DNA of 64,000 nt, from NCBI GenBank assembly GCA_030540395.1, contig JAUNWI010000012.1, forward strand, positions 1 to 64,000, in the 5' to 3' direction. The notes under the pieces are model-generated. The model did no database searches, was not told the DNA's origin, and worked only from the letters and a program-made list of their open reading frames with translations. The position numbers and the translations under genes are program-made. Of this stretch, positions 33,912 through 43,075 are shown piece by piece. Every line of letters begins with the position of its first letter. Within the stretch, counting starts at the first letter, position 1. Source of the stretch: Phascolarctobacterium sp. GTDB lineage: Bacteria; Bacillota; Negativicutes; Acidaminococcales; Acidaminococcaceae.

Positions 33912-34343
33912 ATGACGAACGATGAAATTAGAGACTATTTAAACGAACGTTGCTTAGCTAACGAGTTTGCTAAAAACTGTGGCATGCGCATTGATGAGGT
34001 AAAAAGGCCACATATAGTCATGTCCATGCCAATTACAAAAGCCTTGACTAATATTTATGGCATTGCTCATGGTGGCTCCCTGTCTACCTTGGCAGATACC
34101 TGCATTGGTCTTACTTGCTTTGTTTATGGTAAGCGTGTTGTAACCGTGGATATGACCATGAATTTTTTAAAGGGACTGCATGAGGATGAGCGTGCTATCG
34201 CCACTTCGACTATACTCCATCATGGTCGCGCAACCTTTATGGGCGAAGCAATAATCACCAATGAACAAGGAGAACTGATGGCCAAATGCAGCGGTACCTT
34301 CTTTGTAATAGCCGACAATACTGATTTACCAGAGCATTGGTAA
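33912..34343 (+). CDS. PaaI-family hotdog thioesterase
   Basis: A 143-aa single hotdog-fold protein. The family signature NIYGIAHGGSLSTLADTCIG includes the HGG turn with the active-site Asp further along. The next strand, VTVDMTMNFLKGL, and GRATFMGEAIITNEQGELMAKCSGTF complete the fold (positions 75-135). It hydrolyses acyl-CoAs; substrate unknown. GAGGTG lies seven bases before the ATG. Confidence 0.88.
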   Translation: MTNDEIRDYLNERCLANEFAKNCGMRIDEVKRPHIVMSMPITKALTNIYGIAHGGSLSTLADTCIGLTCFVYGKRVVTVDMTMNFLKGLHEDERAIATSTILHHGRATFMGEAIITNEQGELMAKCSGTFFVIADNTDLPEHW

Positions 34344-34484
34344 AAAAATTAGCTCGGATGTGATGTGCATGTCAAAATTATGTCATGCCTTTGGCTCAAG
34401 TTTAGACAGCGCTAAACCCAGCTGTTAAAAACCTTACAAAACTAGTAGTTTAATAGGTCTGCGAATAAAATACTTGATTTTTTG

Positions 34485-34513
34485 TTGACATCTACTTAAC
34501 CTAGAGGTATTAT
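34485..34513 (+). promoter_or_regulatory. Promoter of metQ
   Basis: Perfect TTGACA at 34485-34490 and TATTAT at 34508-34513 with 17-bp spacing. No S-box or Met T-box features are visible in the leader. Confidence 0.75.
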
Positions 34514-34562
34514 AGGAATTACAAAATTTCATTACTTATATTACCGAAGGGAGAAAGGTATC

Positions 34563-35366
34563 ATGTTAAAAAAACTATTAGTATTTTCATTGGCAGTCGT
34601 AACACTCTTGGCAGCAGGCTGCGGTGGCAAGGATGCCAAAAAAGAAGCAGCTATTAAAGTAGGCGTAACGGCTGGCCCTCATGCTGAAGTAGTTGAAGCA
34701 GCTGCTAAAGAAGCCGCTAAAAATGGTCTTAAGGTGCAGGTTGTAGAGTTTTCTGATTACATCACACCCGATAAAGCCTTAGCTGATGGCGAAATTGACT
34801 TGGTAAGCTATCAGCACAAGCCCTTTTTGGACAATTTCAACAAGCAAAACAAAACCGATTTGGTGCCTGTTGGCAAGGCTATTTTGATGCGCATGGGCAT
34901 CTATAGTGACAAGGTTCATGATGTCAAAGATATACCTGACGGCGCAATTATTGCTATTCCTAATGACCCCACTAACGGCGGTCGTGGCTTAATGCTGCTG
35001 GAGCGTGCCGGCATTATTAAGCTAAAGGCTGGCCTGGGTATGAAGGCTACTCCTAAAGATATTGCCGAAAATCCCAAGCATGTGGTTATTAAAGAACTGG
35101 AGGCAGCTCAGTTACCTCGCGGCCTGCAGGATGTGGACGCAGCCGCTATTACCATGAACTACGTAATGAGTGGTGGACTTGATGTGAAAAAGCAAAATAT
35201 CTTCTTGGAGTCCAAGGATGAACCCCTTGCAGTGATGATTATTGCGGCTCGCAACAAGGATAAGGATAAAGCCGAATACAAGGACTTTGTTAAAGCTTAT
35301 CAGTCCGACTCCGTACGCAAATTCATTGCCGATAAATACAAAGGCACTATTGAACCTGCATTCTAA
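34563..35366 (+). CDS. metQ: MetQ/NlpA-family methionine-binding lipoprotein
   Basis: A 267-aa lipoprotein. The signal peptide ends in the lipobox LAAGC at Cys20, anchoring it to a membrane. The mature domain is a type-2 periplasmic binding fold typical of MetQ (KVGVTAGPHAEVVEAAA, DLVSYQHKPFLDNFN, AIPNDPTNGGRGLMLLE). It delivers D/L-methionine to a MetNI ABC transporter. No metN or metI is adjacent, so it is an orphan binding protein here. Confidence 0.9.
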   Translation: MLKKLLVFSLAVVTLLAAGCGGKDAKKEAAIKVGVTAGPHAEVVEAAAKEAAKNGLKVQVVEFSDYITPDKALADGEIDLVSYQHKPFLDNFNKQNKTDLVPVGKAILMRMGIYSDKVHDVKDIPDGAIIAIPNDPTNGGRGLMLLERAGIIKLKAGLGMKATPKDIAENPKHVVIKELEAAQLPRGLQDVDAAAITMNYVMSGGLDVKKQNIFLESKDEPLAVMIIAARNKDKDKAEYKDFVKAYQSDSVRKFIADKYKGTIEPAF

Positions 35367-35386
35367 AAATAAGTATATGGAATAGA

Positions 35387-35423
35387 CAAACCCCTCTCGG
35401 CAGGAGCCGAGAGGGGTTTGCTT
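35387..35423. terminator. Terminator after metQ
   Basis: CAAACCCCTCTCGGC pairs with GCCGAGAGGGGTTTG around AGGA. Only a short T-run follows (CTTTAA). Confidence 0.8.
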
Positions 35424-35451
35424 TAAGGAGCTATTGTAAGAGTCTACTCAA

Positions 35452-36018
35452 TTATCTTTTTTTGAAGCCGCATTTCGGGCAAACGCCGTTTTCGTCGAGA
35501 GCAATGCCGCACAGCGGGCAGCGAGCAACGGTTTCTTTCACAGCATATTCTTCGGAGGCAACGTTAACGCCACTGGTGAAGGTGATTTTAGCAATGTTCA
35601 GCTTATCCTTCAAAAGTGCATATACCATCTTAATCATGCCTTCAACGGTCATGGTTTCCTTGGTAACAACGATGCGGCAGTCGGGATAAGCGGTGCACAG
35701 CTCGTTGGAGAAGGCTGCGCCCTTCATGGTGTTTTGCGGATGGCCGTTCTTAATGCCTTGTTTTTCGTATACGTCGAGGATGGCAGGCAGCAGCGGGTCG
35801 TCCTGACGGAGCACGAGAGCATGGTCAAAGTTCTTTAATACTTCCCAAGCGGTTTTTTGAATTTCGTTGCAGGGGAATACCATGTTTACACCAGCATTAA
35901 CGCTATCTTCAACTTCAATGGTCAGGGTGCCGGTGTGGCCGTGCAGGTATTGAGCTTCACCCTTGAATCCATAAAAACGATGTGCGTACTGTAAATCAAA
36001 TGTGGTCTGACTTCTCAT
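35452..36018 (-). CDS. 6-Pyruvoyl-tetrahydropterin synthase/QueD-family protein with zinc ribbon
   Basis: A 188-aa protein. The zinc-binding histidines are in YAHRFYGF (His13) and YLHGHTG (His26, His28), and NFDHALVL and KETMTVEGMI complete the T-fold pattern. QueD has a catalytic Cys four residues before the first His of HGH; here that position is Ala22. An added C-terminal zinc ribbon (CPLCG...CPKCG) is not usual for QueD. No other queuosine genes are adjacent, so the reaction is uncertain. Confidence 0.7.
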   Translation of the reverse strand: MRSQTTFDLQYAHRFYGFKGEAQYLHGHTGTLTIEVEDSVNAGVNMVFPCNEIQKTAWEVLKNFDHALVLRQDDPLLPAILDVYEKQGIKNGHPQNTMKGAAFSNELCTAYPDCRIVVTKETMTVEGMIKMVYALLKDKLNIAKITFTSGVNVASEEYAVKETVARCPLCGIALDENGVCPKCGFKKR

Positions 36019-36222
36019 TTCCTTGTCCTCTTTTCCTAATATATTTCTGAACGCTAGTTGCGTCGAGAGCCTTGCTAGCCATCCAACGGATAACTTTTAT
36101 CTGTTAATATAATATATCGAAGAAGCGACTTTGCCAAGAGACTTTTTTGAGAAAAGTTACTAACAAAAAGAAATTATCTATGTTGTACTGGCTTTGATAC
36201 TTTTTGGCCTATGATACGAAAG

Positions 36223-36264
36223 AAAAAGCACTACCTTAGGATTTTGTCCGAAGGTAGTGCTTTT
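36223..36264 (-). terminator. Terminator of the first NhaC gene
   Basis: AAAAAGCACTACCTT pairs with AAGGTAGTGCTTTT; GGA/TCC extends it. The minus strand continues in T5. The sequence is nearly the same as in the terminator at 38991-39032. Confidence 0.85.
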
Positions 36265-36276
36265 GTGTTGCGTAGA

Positions 36277-37563
36277 TTATGCAGTTCTTTTCTTGATAAA
36301 GATAAATACTAAACCGCTTAAGCCCATGAGTAGAGGATAGAAGCAGTAGGGGATGATATCAAAGGGAGTGAGCTTAGTAAGACTGGCTGCTGCCAAAAGC
36401 TGGGCGCCATAAGGAATAAGGCCCTGTCCCATGGAGCTAAACATATCGAGGAGGGAAGCGCTGCGACGGGGTGTAACACCAAAATCGGTGCTGATGTCCT
36501 TGGCAATGGGGCCTGCCATAACGATAGCAACAGTGTTATTAGCAGTGCACACATCAACCAATAACGCCAATGCAGCAATGCCCAGCTCGCCACCTTTTTC
36601 ATCGCTGATACGGCTCTTGATAAAATTCAGTACAAAATCAATACCGCCGTGCTCCTTAACTAAAGTGATGATGCAGGCCACGATAATAGAAATTACAGTG
36701 ATATCGTACATGGAATAGATGCCATTGCCCACATGAGCAAACATTTTTGCAGCAGTGAAGGTGCCGGTAGCGAGACCCACGATCATGCTGAGCACGGTAC
36801 CCGTGATTAAAATCACGAAAACGTTAACGCCGATGATGGCACCTACTAAAACTACCAGATAGGGCACAACCTTCATCAGACTATAGTCGAGGCTACCCTC
36901 CACATGGAATTCCCCTGTCTGCCCTAAGAAAAGGAACAAGCCCAAGGTAATGATAGCTGCAGGCAGGATTATTTTGAAGTTCTCCCGGAATTTATCACGC
37001 ATGTCGCAGCCCTGCGTTTTAACAGCAGCAATGGTGGTATCAGAGATAATGGACAGATTGTCGCCAAACATAGCGCCGCAAACTACTGCACCTGCGCAAA
37101 TCGCCATAGAAAAGCCAGTTTTTTCACTAATGCCTGCGGCAATGGGAGCCAGTGCCGTAATAGTGCCTACGCTAGTACCCATGGATATGGAAATAAAGCA
37201 GCCAATAACAAACAGGCCTGCTACTGCCATGCCACCTGGCAAAATGGAAAGGCCTAGGTTTACAGTGCTTTCCACGCCACCTGCCGCGCGCACTGCGCCG
37301 GAGAAGGCACCTGCTGCGAGGAAAATGAGGCACATGGTAAGAATGTTTTCATCGCCCACACCTGTAGAGCACAGGCGCAGCTTTTGGATGAAGCTCAGCT
37401 TTTTGTTTTGGGCGAAGGCCACAATCAGAGCTATCAAAAAGCCCACAATGGCGGGCATGCTATAAAAATCTCCTGTCAGTACGCCGGAACCGATAAAAAT
37501 CAATAGAAACACGCCGATAGGTAGGAGCGCAATGGCGCTACCCCTTTTGTTAGTTTTACTCAT
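36277..37563 (-). CDS. Na+/H+ antiporter, NhaC family
   Basis: A 428-aa inner-membrane protein with about eleven membrane segments. It has GTSVGTITALAPIAAGISE and CGAMFGDNLSIISDTTIAA, the NhaC-type motifs around the ion pathway. It probably exchanges Na+ for H+ or an organic acid. The start is the ATG at 37563, 12 bases after AAGGGG; a nearer ATG at 37575 overlaps that site. It is divergently transcribed from the MFS gene, and both have clear promoters. Confidence 0.85.
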   Translation of the reverse strand: MSKTNKRGSAIALLPIGVFLLIFIGSGVLTGDFYSMPAIVGFLIALIVAFAQNKKLSFIQKLRLCSTGVGDENILTMCLIFLAAGAFSGAVRAAGGVESTVNLGLSILPGGMAVAGLFVIGCFISISMGTSVGTITALAPIAAGISEKTGFSMAICAGAVVCGAMFGDNLSIISDTTIAAVKTQGCDMRDKFRENFKIILPAAIITLGLFLFLGQTGEFHVEGSLDYSLMKVVPYLVVLVGAIIGVNVFVILITGTVLSMIVGLATGTFTAAKMFAHVGNGIYSMYDITVISIIVACIITLVKEHGGIDFVLNFIKSRISDEKGGELGIAALALLVDVCTANNTVAIVMAGPIAKDISTDFGVTPRRSASLLDMFSSMGQGLIPYGAQLLAAASLTKLTPFDIIPYCFYPLLMGLSGLVFIFIKKRTA

Positions 37564-37621
37564 ACAAGTACACATCCCCTTTGTCTTCTTTGAATAGAGT
37601 TTTTCGCATTTGTCTTCTGTT

Positions 37622-37650
37622 ATTATACCAAGCCAAAAGTTTTTCTGCAA
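37622..37650 (-). promoter_or_regulatory. Promoter of the first NhaC gene
   Basis: Minus-strand TTGCAG (37645-37650) and TATAAT (37622-37627), 17 bp apart. Confidence 0.75.
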
Positions 37651-37722
37651 TGAAAACCCTGCAATTATAAGTATATTAAGTGCTTTAAAATCAGCAATAA
37701 GCCTCTCTTTCTGCAAGCTCCA

Positions 37723-37751
37723 TTGCTTAAAAGCGCTATGAGGGTTATAAT
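37723..37751 (+). promoter_or_regulatory. Promoter of the MFS gene
   Basis: TTGCTT at 37723-37728 and TATAAT at 37746-37751, 17 bp apart. Confidence 0.75.
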
Positions 37752-37797
37752 AGATGCAAACATTCTGCGAAACCAATCTTAATTTGAGGAGATTTAT

Positions 37798-38979
37798 ATG
37801 TCAAAACGTGCTTTCTTACCTATTTTAGCTTTAGCCTTAGGCCATTTGGTTACCGATATGCAGGCGGGTGCACTGCCCATAGTACTGCCCCAACTTAAAG
37901 AAATGTTCAGCTTGAGCTATTCGCAGCTGGCTTCCATTGTCTTGGTGCAAAACATTATGTCCTCTGTGATTCAACCAGCCTTTGGTTATCTTACGGATAA
38001 ACGCTCCATGCCTAAGCTTTTGCCCGTCTGCGCCGCCATGGCGGGGGCAGGCTTCGCCTTCGTAGGCTGGGTTTCCACCTACACCCTGCTCTTATGTACT
38101 GTTGTTACCATCAGCCTAGCTAGCGCTACCTATCATCCCCAAGCCTCTAAAACAGTAAACTTTTTGAGCGATGACTCCAACCGCACGCAAAACATGGGCA
38201 TCTTTTCTTTAGGCGGCAATGCGGGCATGGCTGTGGGCTCCATTTTGATGACCTTTCTTATGAGTCTTGACGGCGGCATCCACAACACGGTATATTTTGT
38301 GCTGCCGGGACTTTTGGTTTTTGGCTTAATGACCAAGAGCATGGGCGCCTATGAGCGTGCCAATGTGGAGCATGCGGCACAGCAGGCGCAAAAGGTGGCC
38401 AAGGGAACAGCAGAAAAGCTTTCTTATTTTGGTCTCTTCTTGATTTTATTCTATATTTTTATGCGCTCTTCCATCCATGTGGGCATATCCACTTACATGC
38501 CCATCTTCTATATGAAGTTCCGTAATTTTGAGCCTGTTTTTGCCAGCAGTTTGGTATCGGGCTTCTTGCTAGGCGGTGTGGCAGGCACCTATGTGGGCTC
38601 TGTGCTCAGCGACAGGTTGGGGGCACGTAAAATTCTCTTGGGCTCCATCGCCTGCAGCATTCCTGCAATTTATGCTGTTACCGTGGCCACCACGCCCTGG
38701 CTGGCTATGGCAGCGGTAGTCACCGCTGGCTTTTGTATCATTGGCTCCTTTGCTACGACAATTATTCTGGCTCAATGCATGATGCCCAATAATGTGGGCA
38801 TGGCGTCAGGCCTCACCATCGGCTTTAGCGTGGGCTTGGGTGGCTTTGGTGTCACGATTTTGGGCTATCTGGCCGATAATTATGGCCTGCCCTTTGTGAT
38901 GCAGCTTTTAGTTTGGCTACCCATTGTAGCGGCCCTTGTTGCTACACGCATACCTATCCCTAAGGATTTGCAAAAGTAA
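37798..38979 (+). CDS. MFS transporter, fosmidomycin-resistance (Fsr) type
   Basis: A 393-aa major-facilitator protein with 12 membrane segments. The start LALGHLVTDMQAGALPIVLP and the ASATYHPQASKTVNFL block are characteristic of the Fsr group, which exports fosmidomycin and related compounds in Escherichia coli. The natural substrate is unknown. GAGGAG lies ahead of the ATG. It is transcribed divergently from NhaC. Confidence 0.88.
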   Translation: MSKRAFLPILALALGHLVTDMQAGALPIVLPQLKEMFSLSYSQLASIVLVQNIMSSVIQPAFGYLTDKRSMPKLLPVCAAMAGAGFAFVGWVSTYTLLLCTVVTISLASATYHPQASKTVNFLSDDSNRTQNMGIFSLGGNAGMAVGSILMTFLMSLDGGIHNTVYFVLPGLLVFGLMTKSMGAYERANVEHAAQQAQKVAKGTAEKLSYFGLFLILFYIFMRSSIHVGISTYMPIFYMKFRNFEPVFASSLVSGFLLGGVAGTYVGSVLSDRLGARKILLGSIACSIPAIYAVTVATTPWLAMAAVVTAGFCIIGSFATTIILAQCMMPNNVGMASGLTIGFSVGLGGFGVTILGYLADNYGLPFVMQLLVWLPIVAALVATRIPIPKDLQK

Positions 38980-38990
38980 ATATACATAAC

Positions 38991-39032
38991 AAAAGCACTA
39001 CTTTAGGCTCATTACCTAAGGTAGTGCTTTTT
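38991..39032. terminator. Terminator after the MFS gene
   Basis: AAAAGCACTACTTTAGG pairs with CCTAAGGTAGTGCTTTTT around CTCATTA. Confidence 0.9.
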
Positions 39033-39091
39033 GCATGCCTGTCCTTAAAAGTCGCCTAAAGGGCAGGCGATATTAAATTGAATTGTAAAGC

Positions 39092-40162
39092 TTACTCGTT
39101 TACCTTGTACCAGAAGGGACGGAGAAATTGCAGATAGCAGGTCTCGTCAGCCTCAGGACCGGGGTCACGACGACCGATTTGTACGCGCACCTCTTGGTCG
39201 CCAATCTTTACCAAGTAGTCCACGATTTCGCCCAGGAAGGCTTTGCGGATTACGTGGCCGCGTACGCCATTGGGGTCATTGGCATTGGTAAAGCGGATTT
39301 CGGTAGGACGGCTAGCCAGATTGAACATTTCCTCGGCCTTCATGCGCTCGGGCACGATGAGACCGCTGGGCAGCTTGTGCTCGGAGCCCTTAATGTAGGC
39401 GTCCTTACCCTTCCAAATAACATCGGTAAAGCTGGAAACGCCGATGAAGCTAAATACGAACTTGTTCTTGGGATTGTTATAAACGTCCAAGGGGGAGTCG
39501 ATTTGCTGCATTACGCCGAGCTTCATAACCAAAATGCGGTCGGACAGTGCCATAGCCTCGGATTGGTCATGGGTTACGTAAATAATGGAGAAGCCATATT
39601 TGCGCTGTAAATCTTTGATTTCAAAACGCATTTCTTCACGCAGATGGGGGTCCAAGCTGGAGAGGGGCTCGTCCAAGAGCATTACGTCGGGGTTGATAGC
39701 CAGTGCACGAGCCAGTGCTACACGCTGCTTGCCGCCGCCGGAAAGGTCGGCCGGGCTATCGTTGGCTGCCTTGAGCAGGTTGGTGGCAGTCAGTGCGTCC
39801 TTGGTGCGCTGATCGATTTCAGCATTGGGCAGCTTGCGCAGGCGCAGGGGGAAGGCCACGTTTTCATAAACACTCATATGGGGCCATACGGCAAAGGCTT
39901 GGAAAACCATGCCGAAGTTGCGGTTTTCGGGGGGAGTATAGTGATGCTTTTTAGGGGAAGAAAGCAGGCGGTCGCCTACCCACACCTCACCATCGGATAA
40001 ATCCTCAAAGCCGGCAACCATACGCAGGGTAGTGGTTTTACCGCAGCCGGAGGGACCCAGCATGGAGAAGCATTCGCCCTTGCCGATTTCGATATTCAGG
40101 TTATCGACGGCAGTAACATCACCAAATCTTTTTGTAACATTAACTAAGCGGATGTATGACAT
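39092..40162 (-). CDS. ABC transporter ATP-binding protein, second of two
   Basis: A 356-aa ATPase of the iron/spermidine/putrescine type. Walker A is GPSGCGKTT, the signature is LSGGGKQR (an unusual Gly for Gln), Walker B is VMLLDEPLSSLD and the switch His is in VTHDQSEAMA. A C-terminal TOBE-like region follows. It starts five bases after the permease stop. It is clearly different from the 363-aa ATPase on the other side of the permease. Confidence 0.92.
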   Translation of the reverse strand: MSYIRLVNVTKRFGDVTAVDNLNIEIGKGECFSMLGPSGCGKTTTLRMVAGFEDLSDGEVWVGDRLLSSPKKHHYTPPENRNFGMVFQAFAVWPHMSVYENVAFPLRLRKLPNAEIDQRTKDALTATNLLKAANDSPADLSGGGKQRVALARALAINPDVMLLDEPLSSLDPHLREEMRFEIKDLQRKYGFSIIYVTHDQSEAMALSDRILVMKLGVMQQIDSPLDVYNNPKNKFVFSFIGVSSFTDVIWKGKDAYIKGSEHKLPSGLIVPERMKAEEMFNLASRPTEIRFTNANDPNGVRGHVIRKAFLGEIVDYLVKIGDQEVRVQIGRRDPGPEADETCYLQFLRPFWYKVNE

Positions 40163-40167
40163 GACGA

Positions 40168-41865
40168 TTACTCACTCGCTTTCTTGGTAAGATGGTTGAT
40201 GAACATTTGACCTAAAACGATAATGATCAATGCGATACCTGCCAAAGCAGTGGACATAACGGTTTCGCCGTCCTCGTTCAGGGTGTAGATGGCTACGCCG
40301 ATGGTTCTAGTGGTAGGAGCATACAGCATGATGGATACGGTCAATTCGCGCAGTGCCGGCAGGAAAATCAGGAAGAAGGCGCTGACCATACCGGGGCGAA
40401 CCAAGGGGATAACGATATCCTTCAGGGATTGCCACATGCTGGCGCCGCAGGAACGGGATGCTTCCATCAGGGAGTCGTGCACCTGCTCCAGTGCTGCGGA
40501 GTTAGCCTTTAGGGAGAAGGCCATGTAGCGGGCAATGTAGGATACCAAAATAATCCATACAGTGTTGTAGATGTTGATGCCGAACTGGCCGGACCAGGCG
40601 AGGATTACGCCCAGGGCGATAACGGAGCCGGGAACGGAGAAGGGCAGCATGCCCAAGAATTCCAGAATGCCCTTGCCGCGAACCTTCATCTTAACGATAA
40701 CGTAGGAAATCATAACGCCGGCAAACATGGTGATGAATGCAGCAGCCAAGCCCAAGGTTACGGAGTTGAAGATGGCGTCGCGAGTTACATCGTATTCAAA
40801 GAGGATGTACTTGTAGTTATCCAGGGACAGGTTTTCCCAAGTCAGGGGCAGACCATAGGTTTCTACGCCGCCAACCATGAAGATAACCACGGTGGGCAGC
40901 AAAATGGTGAAGCCGATGTAGGCCAGGCAGAAGAACAGCAGGGGATAACGCAGACCACGCAGCTTGAGCTCCATGGGACGGAAGCTCTTACCACCGATGA
41001 TTTGGTAATGGCCCTTGCTCAAAACCTTTTGCTGTGCCCAAATGATGCAGGCTGCGGACACGATCAATACGGTTGCCAATACGGTACCAGTACGGATGGA
41101 GGCGAAGGAGCCTGCAGATTCGTGAATCTTTTCATAAATCAGCGTGGGGATGTTATAAATACCCTGTTCAATACCCAAAACTGCTACCGTACCAAAGTGT
41201 GCCATGGAGTACAGCATGATGAGCAGAGCGCCACTCATGATGGAGGGCAGTACCAGAGGAATGGTGATTTTGCGGGTAATGGTGAAGAGGCCGGCGCCGC
41301 TGATGCGGGCAGATTCTTCCAAAGTGGGGTCCATACGCTCCAAGGCACCGCAAACCTGAATGAATACGAAGGGGAAGAGGTACATTACCTCTACGCAGCT
41401 GATGCCGTGGTAGGTATAGATGTTGAAAAGGGGCTCGGTGGTATTAAAGGTGGCCATAAACCACTTGTTAATATAACCGGCATGGGGACTGAGCAGCATT
41501 TTCCAGGCCAAAGCGCCGATGAAGGAGGGCAGCATGAAGGGAACAAGGAAAAGGCTCTTCATAAAGGTCTTATAGGGAAGGTCGGTACGAGTTACCAGCC
41601 AAGCAAAGAAGGTGCCAACGATGGTGGAGCCAACGGTGGTCATGCTGGCGATAATCAGGGAGTTAATCAAAGCCTGGAAGGTTTCGGGCTCGGTGAGGAC
41701 CTTGTAGAAGTCCATGCTGTTGAATTTGCCATCTACGAAGAAGGCGTTGAACAGAATGAGGAGCACGGGCCAAGCTACGAAAATAACGAGGATTGCAATA
41801 GAGATGAAGAGAATGACCTGGGCAATACCAAAGCCACTATCCTTTTTGATGGTGCCACTTGCCAT
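40168..41865 (-). CDS. ABC transporter permease, double-length FbpB-like
   Basis: A 565-aa permease made of two fused copies of the six-helix domain, as in FbpB. EAA-type loops are visible as LEESARISGAGLF and LMEASRSCGASMW, where each half meets an ATPase. The ATG at 41865 overlaps the stop of the preceding ATPase (TAATG), and AAGGAGGTG lies ahead. Two EAA loops suit two ATP-binding subunits, and two different ones are encoded here. Confidence 0.92.
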   Translation of the reverse strand: MASGTIKKDSGFGIAQVILFISIAILVIFVAWPVLLILFNAFFVDGKFNSMDFYKVLTEPETFQALINSLIIASMTTVGSTIVGTFFAWLVTRTDLPYKTFMKSLFLVPFMLPSFIGALAWKMLLSPHAGYINKWFMATFNTTEPLFNIYTYHGISCVEVMYLFPFVFIQVCGALERMDPTLEESARISGAGLFTITRKITIPLVLPSIMSGALLIMLYSMAHFGTVAVLGIEQGIYNIPTLIYEKIHESAGSFASIRTGTVLATVLIVSAACIIWAQQKVLSKGHYQIIGGKSFRPMELKLRGLRYPLLFFCLAYIGFTILLPTVVIFMVGGVETYGLPLTWENLSLDNYKYILFEYDVTRDAIFNSVTLGLAAAFITMFAGVMISYVIVKMKVRGKGILEFLGMLPFSVPGSVIALGVILAWSGQFGINIYNTVWIILVSYIARYMAFSLKANSAALEQVHDSLMEASRSCGASMWQSLKDIVIPLVRPGMVSAFFLIFLPALRELTVSIMLYAPTTRTIGVAIYTLNEDGETVMSTALAGIALIIIVLGQMFINHLTKKASE

Positions 41866-42956
41866 TATTCTTCCACCTCCTTGAGTTGCTCTGCATCGAA
41901 CCAGTGCAAGGCTTTGAAGGTGATATAGCATTCTTCGCCTTCCTTGAACATCAGGTTGTTATTGATGGCAGTGTGGGTTTCGATTTCGGTGCGCAGGGAT
42001 TGGTCGTCTACGTCGATGGCATAGTCCATGGTTGCGCCGAGGAAGTTGGCGCGGTGGATGATGCCCTTCAGGCCGGGGCCTTCCCGGTGAATTTCTACAT
42101 CGGAAGGACGGAAGCCAGCCACCCATTTAGCAGCCTTGCCCTTGGGTCCTTCCCAAGGAATTTCTTGGCTGCCATTGCCAACATAGAATTTGCCGTTCTT
42201 TTCAGTAGCATGAACAAAGTTAGCAATGCCCATAAACTTGAAGACGAACAAATCCGCAGGCTTTTCAAAAATCTCATAGGGATTGCCGATTTGGCGAATC
42301 TTACCATTGGCATCCATGATAGCCAAACGGTCAGAAATTGCCAGTGCAACCTCCTGGTCATGGGTTACGAATAATACGGTAATGCCAAATTTGCGCTGCA
42401 ATGCTTTGATTTCAAAGCGCATTTCCTCGCGCAAATTGGCGTCCAGATTGGACAGGGGCTCGTCCAGCAGCATAACGCTGGGGTCAGCAACGAGGGCACG
42501 GGCCAGAGCAACACGTTGTTGTTGGCCACCGGAAAGCTCGGAGGGCAGACGCTTGTCCAGACCCTTCATGCCAACAACCTCAATCATTTTCATAACCAGC
42601 TCGTTGATTTCTGCTTTGGGGCGCTTTTCCATCTTTAAGGGATAAGCGATGTTTTCAAATACGGTCATATGGGGCCACACGGCGTAATCCTGGAACACAA
42701 TGCCCAGACCTCTGCGTTCGGGAGGAATGTATTCGCCGGTTTCGCTGTCAGCTACCACGGTATCATCGATGATGATTTTGCCTGCATCGGGTACTTCGTG
42801 ACCGGCGATGAGGCGGATGAGGACGGTTTTGCCGCAGCCTGAGGGTCCCAAGAGAGTGAAGCATTCACCCTTTTTGATGGCGATATCTAAATTTTGCAGG
42901 ACTTGGTGCTTGCCGTAGCCTTTGGCCACACCTTCGACCTTGATAATATCTTCCAT
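41865..42956 (-). CDS. ABC transporter ATP-binding protein, first of two
   Basis: A 363-aa ATPase with Walker A GPSGCGKTV, signature LSGGQQQRVALARAL, Walker B VMLLDEPLSNLD and the switch VTHDQEVAL. The C-terminal third resembles the TOBE/regulatory region of FbpC/PotA. Its stop overlaps the permease start. It lies downstream of the binding-protein gene but behind an internal terminator. Confidence 0.92.
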   Translation of the reverse strand: MEDIIKVEGVAKGYGKHQVLQNLDIAIKKGECFTLLGPSGCGKTVLIRLIAGHEVPDAGKIIIDDTVVADSETGEYIPPERRGLGIVFQDYAVWPHMTVFENIAYPLKMEKRPKAEINELVMKMIEVVGMKGLDKRLPSELSGGQQQRVALARALVADPSVMLLDEPLSNLDANLREEMRFEIKALQRKFGITVLFVTHDQEVALAISDRLAIMDANGKIRQIGNPYEIFEKPADLFVFKFMGIANFVHATEKNGKFYVGNGSQEIPWEGPKGKAAKWVAGFRPSDVEIHREGPGLKGIIHRANFLGATMDYAIDVDDQSLRTEIETHTAINNNLMFKEGEECYITFKALHWFDAEQLKEVEE

Positions 42957-43024
42957 TAGGCTACCTCCTGTAAAAATTTTGGATGAATCATGCGAAAATA
43001 CGCATTATTTCTATAAGGCAAAAA

Positions 43025-43054
43025 CGGCAGAACGGGAAAGTCCCGCTCTGCCCG
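43025..43054 (-). terminator. Internal terminator after the binding-protein gene
   Basis: CGGCAGAACGGGA pairs with TCCCGCTCTGCCCG (one wobble); the minus strand runs into TTTTTGCC. Partial read-through would give more binding protein than membrane complex. Confidence 0.8.
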
Positions 43055-43075
43055 TCTTTACGCGTTCGTTAAATT

